The position numbers and the translations under genes were made by a program. A model generated the notes under the pieces. It did no database searches. It was not told the DNA's origin and saw only the letters and a list, made by a program, of their open reading frames with translations. Source: Gammaproteobacteria bacterium (GTDB lineage Bacteria > Pseudomonadota > Gammaproteobacteria > UBA9214). Taken from it: a stretch of 11,818 nt of DNA. Each line of letters starts with the position of its first letter. Within the stretch, counting starts at the first letter, position 1. The stretch is taken from positions 1 to 11,818 of the forward strand of contig JAOUCV010000037.1 of the NCBI GenBank assembly GCA_029859555.1, in the 5' to 3' direction. Shown in pieces: positions 7,796 through 11,818 of the stretch.

Positions 7796-7804
7796 TGTTT
7801 TCTA

Positions 7805-7828
7805 TGGGATAATCGCCGCGTCCGGCGA
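7805..7828 (+). promoter_or_regulatory. Candidate recA promoter: extended -10 plus overlapping dyad
   Basis: In the 75-bp gap before recA, TGG followed by GATAAT (7805-7813) fits an extended -10 (TGn-TATAAT, five of six in the hexamer). No good -35 lies at 16-18 bp. Directly overlapping its last base is a perfect dyad, TCGCCG-CGTC-CGGCGA (7813-7828), which would cover the expected transcription start and so is well placed for a repressor. No E. coli-type LexA box (CTGT-N8-ACAG) is visible here or upstream of pncC. The dyad's regulator is unknown; chance in GC-rich DNA is possible. Confidence 0.4.
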
Positions 7829-7870
7829 GCTATGGATGGCAGCGCCACGCACAACTTTTGGAGAAACTGA

Positions 7871-8911
7871 ATGGACGATAATAAACGCAAGGCTTTGAGT
7901 GCAGCACTGGGGCAGATCGAAAAACAGTTCGGCAAGGGCGCAGTCATGCGCATGGGTGATGTCAGCGCAGTGCGCGACATTGAAGCCATTTCAACCGGTT
8001 CGCTGGGGCTCGACATTGCGCTCGGCATCGGTGGCTTGCCGCGTGGCCGGGTTGTTGAAATATACGGTCCTGAATCATCCGGTAAAACGACACTGACATT
8101 GCAGGTGATCGCCGAGGCACAGAAGCTTGGCGGTACGGCAGCGTTTGTTGATGCCGAGCATGCGCTGGACCCCGCGTATGCAGAGAAGCTTGGTGTGGAT
8201 GTGGATGAGTTGCTGGTGTCGCAACCGGATACCGGTGAACAGGCACTGGAAATTACCGACATGCTGGTGCGTTCCGGTTCCATAGATATTGTTGTAGTCG
8301 ACTCGGTCGCGGCGTTAACGCCAAAGGCAGAAATCGAGGGCGACATGGGTGATTCACACATGGGGCTGCAGGCGCGTCTCATGTCACAGGCCTTGCGCAA
8401 ACTCACCGGTAACATCAAACGCTCCAACACCATGGTGATTTTCATCAACCAGATTCGCATGAAGATCGGTGTGATGTTTGGCAGCCCGGAAACCACCACC
8501 GGTGGTAATGCGCTGAAATTCTATGCCTCGGTACGTCTCGACATCCGTCGCATCGGCGCCATCAAGAAGGGAGAGGAAATTGTCGGTAATGAAACCCGCG
8601 TCAAGGTGGTGAAGAACAAGGTATCACCCCCGTTCAAGAAGGCCGAGTTCCAGATCCTCTACGGCGAGGGCATTTCACGCGAGGCCGAACTGATCGACCT
8701 CGGTGTGCAGCACGGTTTCGTCGAGAAATCCGGCGCCTGGTACAGCTACGGCGAAGACCGCATTGGCCAGGGCAAGGAAAAGGTACGTGAATTCCTGAAG
8801 GAAAACCCCGACATGGCCAACGAGATCGAGGCCAAGTTGCGTGCCAAGCTGCTGGATACGGCGGTGGTGGCTGAGGTTGAAGAAGAAGAGGCGCTTGAAG
8901 CTGAAGCCTGA
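7871..8911 (+). CDS. recA: Recombinase RecA
   Basis: RecA forms ATP-dependent filaments on single-stranded DNA, carries out strand exchange, and activates self-cleavage of LexA-type repressors. The 346-residue protein is full length and collinear with the E. coli one through the core: Walker A GPESSGKT at 66-73, the catalytic E96 in [10 protein letters not shown], Walker B-like [10 protein letters not shown], the L1 region with [33 protein letters not shown], and the L2 segment [18 protein letters not shown]. The C-terminus ends in the usual acidic tail ([12 protein letters not shown]), which tunes filament formation. The ATG at 7871 has GGAG 7 nt upstream. It is preceded by thpR (75 bp) and followed by recX, whose probable start lies inside the recA 3' end. 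No E. coli-type SOS box is visible upstream. No unusual residues were seen in the core motifs. Confidence 0.99.
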   Translation: MDDNKRKALSAALGQIEKQFGKGAVMRMGDVSAVRDIEAISTGSLGLDIALGIGGLPRGRVVEIYGPESSGKTTLTLQVIAEAQKLGGTAAFVDAEHALDPAYAEKLGVDVDELLVSQPDTGEQALEITDMLVRSGSIDIVVVDSVAALTPKAEIEGDMGDSHMGLQARLMSQALRKLTGNIKRSNTMVIFINQIRMKIGVMFGSPETTTGGNALKFYASVRLDIRRIGAIKKGEEIVGNETRVKVVKNKVSPPFKKAEFQILYGEGISREAELIDLGVQHGFVEKSGAWYSYGEDRIGQGKEKVREFLKENPDMANEIEAKLRAKLLDTAVVAEVEEEEALEAEA

Positions 8912-9371
8912 GCCGGACGACGAGCGTTATCAGGACCCGCTGTACCTGCGCAAGACGGCCATGGATTACCTGGCGCGGCGTGAGCACAGTGAGCAGCAAC
9001 TGACCCGCAAGTTAACGGGCCGCGGTTTTGACGAGGATCTCGTTGAGATCGCGGTGGCCGAACTGGTGGCAGATGGCCTGCTGAGCGATGCGCGATTTGC
9101 CGAGGCCTTTGTAAATTCCCGTTTTCAACGCGGTTCAGGACCGCAAAAAATCCGCATGGAATTACGCGAGCGCGGCGTTGCGTCCGAGCTGGTCAGTCTC
9201 TCTATCGAGGCGTTTGACGATCAATGGTGGCAACGGGTCAGGGAAGTGCGGGAAAAGAAGTTTGGTGCACAGCAGCCCGATGATTTCAAAGAGCGCAGCC
9301 GGCAGATGCGCTTCCTGCAGCAGCGTGGTTTTACCTCGGAGCAGATATCAGGGGCGTTCAAGGACGACTAG
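8895..9371 (+). CDS. recX: RecA regulatory protein RecX
   Basis: RecX caps or destabilises RecA filaments. The frame holds the three-helix repeats typical of the family: [19 protein letters not shown], then [29 protein letters not shown], the conserved [16 protein letters not shown], and a C-terminal [16 protein letters not shown]. The start is uncertain. The first in-frame ATG (8961) would cut into the first helix, whereas TTG at 8895 has AAGAGG just upstream (about 3 nt) and yields 158 residues, about the usual size; TTG at 8877 and GTG at 8841 are alternatives. With TTG 8895 the gene overlaps recA by 17 bp, so RecX is probably made by translational coupling and in lower amount than RecA. 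The TAG stop is in the same frame as alaS, with no other stop between them. Confidence 0.92.
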   Translation: MKLKPEPDDERYQDPLYLRKTAMDYLARREHSEQQLTRKLTGRGFDEDLVEIAVAELVADGLLSDARFAEAFVNSRFQRGSGPQKIRMELRERGVASELVSLSIEAFDDQWWQRVREVREKKFGAQQPDDFKERSRQMRFLQQRGFTSEQISGAFKDD

Positions 9372-9593
9372 GGAAGGGGCCGGTTTGTATCCGCGATCCC
9401 GAAGCCTCCCGGCCCTGGCTTGCCGCGTCATTCTAGCGCCGGCATGCCTGTTGTCGCCTCGCAGCGAGAGGGGGGCAAATACACACTTCGGCAACAAAAA
9501 CAGTATCAATCCACCGCCAATACCGGAATAATAAAAGGTTGTGAATTTCAACCAGCTACAGGCAACACTTTAAATCCGCAATCAAGGCTCACC
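9372..9593 (+). other. recX-alaS intergenic region with inverted repeats
   Basis: This 222-bp gap holds no recognised gene. After the recX stop, GGGCCGG (9377-9383) can pair with CCGGCCC (9409-9415), but no T-run follows, so it is not a standard terminator. A small CTCGC-A-GCGAG dyad lies at 9458-9468. From about 9490 the sequence becomes AT-rich, as expected for a promoter, with AATAAT near 9528-9533. GGTTG (9537-9541) and CAACC (9549-9553) form a 5-bp dyad with a 7-bp centre, 41 bp before the alaS ATG. E. coli AlaRS represses its own gene by binding a palindrome at its promoter; whether this dyad is comparable is speculative. The alaS reading frame is open through the whole gap, including an ATG at 9444. 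Confidence 0.4.
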
Positions 9594-11818
9594 ATGACCA
9601 GCAGCGCAGAACTTCGCCAGGCTTTCCTGGACTATTACAAGGCAAACGACCACGAGGTGGTGGCTTCGGCATCGCTGGTGCCGTCAGATGATCCGACCCT
9701 GCTGTTTGTGAATGCCGGGATGGTGCCGTTCAAGGAGGTCTTTCTGGGTAATGAAAAACGTCCTTACGTCCGTGCCACCAGCAGTCAGTGCTGTGTACGT
9801 GCCGGTGGCAAGCATAACGATCTGGAGAACGTCGGTTATACCGCGCGTCATCACACCTTCTTCGAGATGCTGGGTAATTTCAGTTTCGGTGATTATTTCA
9901 AACGCGAGGCGATCGGCTATGCCTGGGATTTTCTGACGAACATCCTGCAGTTGCCGCCGGAAAAGTTGTGGGTCACGGTGTTCGATGAAGATGACGAGAC
10001 CGCCGATATCTGGTTGAACGAGATCAAGGTCGATGCAAACAAATTCAGCCGCATCGGCGCCAGCGATAATTTCTGGTCCATGGGCGACACCGGTCCCTGC
10101 GGCCCCTGTTCTGAAATATTCTACGATCATGGACCTGATATTCCGGGTGGGCCACCCGGTACAGCGGAAGAAGACGGCGACCGTTACGTCGAAATCTGGA
10201 ACCTGGTATTCATGCAGTATGACCGCGATGCAGAAGGTACCCTGCAGCCGTTGCCGAAACCCTCGGTCGATACCGGCATGGGCCTGGAGCGGCTGGCGGC
10301 GGTCATGCAGGGTGTACATACCAACTATGACATTGACCTGTTTCAGCAGCTTATCAAGGCAGCCGCCAAAATCACCGCGACCACCGACCTGGCGAATAAC
10401 TCGCTGCGGGTCATTGCCGATCACATTCGTTCCTGTTCCTTTTTGATTGTGGATGGCGTGCTGCCTTCCAATGAAGGGCGCGGTTATGTATTGCGACGCA
10501 TCATTCGTCGTGCGGTGCGCCACGGTTACCAGCTCGGCGTGAACCAGCTGTTTTTTTACAAGCTGGTGGCAACGCTGGCGGCGGAGATGGGCGATGCCTA
10601 CCCGGAGCTGTTGCGAAACCAGGCACACGTTGAACGCATCCTGAAACTCGAAGAGGAGCGCTTTGCCGAGACCCTGGAACAGGGTATGCGCATCCTCGAG
10701 GATGACCTCGCTACGATGCAGGGTACGGTGATTGCCGGAGAGACGGTATTCAAGCTGTACGACACGTACGGTTTCCCGATGGACCTGACGGCAGATATTG
10801 CCCGCGAACGGGGTCTCGGCATTGATCACGACGGCTTTGAAAAAGCCATGAATGCACAACGCAGCCGTGCACGTGCCGCCAGCCAGTTCGGCAGTGACTA
10901 TTCCGGCAACCTGCAGGTAGAGGGTGAAACCACCTTTACCGGTTACGAGCAGCTTGCCGATCAGTCCCGTGTGCTCGGGCTGTTTCATGAGGGCGAGGCA
11001 GTCGAGCGGCTCGAGACCGGGCAGTCCGGTATCGTGGTGCTGGAGCAGACACCCCTGTATGCAGAGTCCGGTGGCCAGGTGGGTGATCACGGCCGCCTGG
11101 AAACGACCAGTGCCCGCTTTGAAGTACAGGACACACAAAAGCAGGGCACTGTCATCACCCACATCGGCAATGTCACCGAGGGTGTCCTGGCGGTCGGCGA
11201 CAGTGCCAATGTCTACGTCGATTTTGAGCGTCGCCAGGCAACCATCCTGAACCATTCCGGCACGCATTTGTTACACGCGGCATTGCGCCAGGTGCTGGGT
11301 GAACATGTGCAACAAAAAGGCTCGCTGGTCGACCCCGAACGTTTACGTTTTGATTTTGCGCACTACGAACCGGTGACCAGCGAACAGCTGGCAGAGATCG
11401 AAGCGCTGGTGAATTCACAGATACGCCGCAACGCCATGGCTGAAACCCGGGTGATGTCGATGGATGCCGCCGTTGAATCTGGCGCGATGGCCCTGTTTGG
11501 CGAAAAGTACGGTGATGAGGTCAGGGTGTTGTCGATTGGTGATTTTTCTGTCGAGTTGTGTGGCGGCACGCATGTTAAACATGCCGGCGATATAGGTCTT
11601 CTGAAAATCACCTCCGAGACCGGTATTGCCTCGGGGGTGCGCCGCATTGAAGCGGTGACCGGCGCAACGGCGTTGCAATGGGTCGCAGCCAACGAGCAGC
11701 GACTGCAGCGTATTGCAGGGATGGTCAAGTCAAGCCGCGAAGAGGCGGAAGAAAAGATTGCACAGCTGCAGGACAAGTACCGTTTGCTGGAAAAAGAATT
11801 ACAGCAAATGAAAAAAAA
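9594..11818 (+). CDS. alaS: Alanyl-tRNA synthetase AlaS (C-terminus beyond the right edge)
   Basis: AlaRS charges tRNA-Ala in an ATP-dependent reaction and edits mischarged Ser- and Gly-tRNA-Ala. The frame runs from ATG 9594 to the window end without a stop, giving 741 residues against about 876 in E. coli. The N-terminus ([27 protein letters not shown]) is typical. Class II motif 2 begins around R60 ([17 protein letters not shown]), with [15 protein letters not shown] at about 88-102, and motif 3 DTGMGLERL at 226-234. The editing domain has H554-SGT-H558 and C656-GGT-H660, the four zinc/active-site positions. The part visible at the right edge is the start of the coiled linker to the C-Ala domain. 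AAGG 6 nt upstream supports this ATG, and the protein aligns with known AlaRS N-termini there; the in-frame ATG at 9444 would add 50 residues of unlike sequence. The missing end is a window-edge effect, not a break. Confidence 0.98.
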   Translation, partial: MTSSAELRQAFLDYYKANDHEVVASASLVPSDDPTLLFVNAGMVPFKEVFLGNEKRPYVRATSSQCCVRAGGKHNDLENVGYTARHHTFFEMLGNFSFGDYFKREAIGYAWDFLTNILQLPPEKLWVTVFDEDDETADIWLNEIKVDANKFSRIGASDNFWSMGDTGPCGPCSEIFYDHGPDIPGGPPGTAEEDGDRYVEIWNLVFMQYDRDAEGTLQPLPKPSVDTGMGLERLAAVMQGVHTNYDIDLFQQLIKAAAKITATTDLANNSLRVIADHIRSCSFLIVDGVLPSNEGRGYVLRRIIRRAVRHGYQLGVNQLFFYKLVATLAAEMGDAYPELLRNQAHVERILKLEEERFAETLEQGMRILEDDLATMQGTVIAGETVFKLYDTYGFPMDLTADIARERGLGIDHDGFEKAMNAQRSRARAASQFGSDYSGNLQVEGETTFTGYEQLADQSRVLGLFHEGEAVERLETGQSGIVVLEQTPLYAESGGQVGDHGRLETTSARFEVQDTQKQGTVITHIGNVTEGVLAVGDSANVYVDFERRQATILNHSGTHLLHAALRQVLGEHVQQKGSLVDPERLRFDFAHYEPVTSEQLAEIEALVNSQIRRNAMAETRVMSMDAAVESGAMALFGEKYGDEVRVLSIGDFSVELCGGTHVKHAGDIGLLKITSETGIASGVRRIEAVTGATALQWVAANEQRLQRIAGMVKSSREEAEEKIAQLQDKYRLLEKELQQMKK

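Noticed and set aside
7773..7800. GCTCC-TG-GGAGC at the end of thpR as a terminator
   Set aside because: The stem is only 5 bp, lies within coding sequence, and the TGTTTTC that follows is separated and short. Too weak to annotate.
7792..8499. A 235-codon reverse-strand open frame opposite recA
   Set aside because: Its Ser/Pro-rich composition is what reverse reading of recA codons gives; no motif or family resemblance.
9377..9415. Inverted repeat after recX as an intrinsic terminator
   Set aside because: The 7-bp GC stem has a 25-nt loop and no T-run follows, so termination there is not supported.
9684..11267. A 527-codon open frame on the reverse strand opposite alaS
   Set aside because: It is fully antisense to a well-conserved alaS, has no recognisable domain or Shine-Dalgarno support, and is explained by codon bias of the sense gene in GC-rich DNA.
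1..11818. A new defence system or mobile island built around the helicase/nuclease pair
   Set aside because: No integrase, transposase, restriction enzyme, toxin or CRISPR repeat is present, codon use looks uniform, and the neighbours are core genes in conserved order. The pair fits DNA end processing better.

Overview
The window carries a compact block of housekeeping and DNA-repair genes from the chromosome of a gammaproteobacterium. It is moderately GC-rich. The order pncC - recA - recX - alaS on the plus strand is the arrangement known around recA in Escherichia and many other gammaproteobacteria. The divergent mutS - fdxA pair beside it recalls the Pseudomonas neighbourhood, where fdxA also sits next to mutS. 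The FdxA and MutS sequences closely resemble gammaproteobacterial ones. I cannot name a genus. I see no rRNA, tRNA, CRISPR array, insertion sequence, prophage or plasmid feature.

Layout. Minus strand, read right to left from the divergent centre at about 6.7 kb: mutS (6667 to 4094), then a 152-bp gap rich in dyads, then fdxA (3941 to 3618), then an 80-bp gap, then a 985-residue AddB-like PD-(D/E)XK nuclease (3537 to 580), then an AddA/UvrD-like helicase that overlaps it by ATGA and runs off the left edge. Plus strand, read left to right: pncC (6781-7269), thpR (starts inside pncC, 7250-7795), recA (7871-8911), recX (starts inside the end of recA, about 8895-9371), a 222-bp gap, then alaS, which is cut by the right edge about 135 codons before the usual end.

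How the genes fit together. RecA and its modulator RecX carry out and tune homologous recombination. The helicase/nuclease pair looks like an AddAB-type end-processing machine that could feed single-stranded ends to RecA. MutS recognises mismatches. PncC recycles NMN, a product of NAD-dependent DNA ligase. FdxA is a 7Fe electron carrier. ThpR hydrolyses RNA 2',3'-cyclic phosphates. AlaS charges tRNA-Ala.

The genes themselves are known families. The parts that the families do not explain are mostly non-coding: a nested double palindrome in the mutS/pncC divergent promoter region, two dyads and a leader hairpin upstream of fdxA, a dyad at the presumed recA promoter where no E. coli-type LexA box is visible, and a stop-free frame joining recX to alaS. 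I did not find a clearly new multi-gene system.
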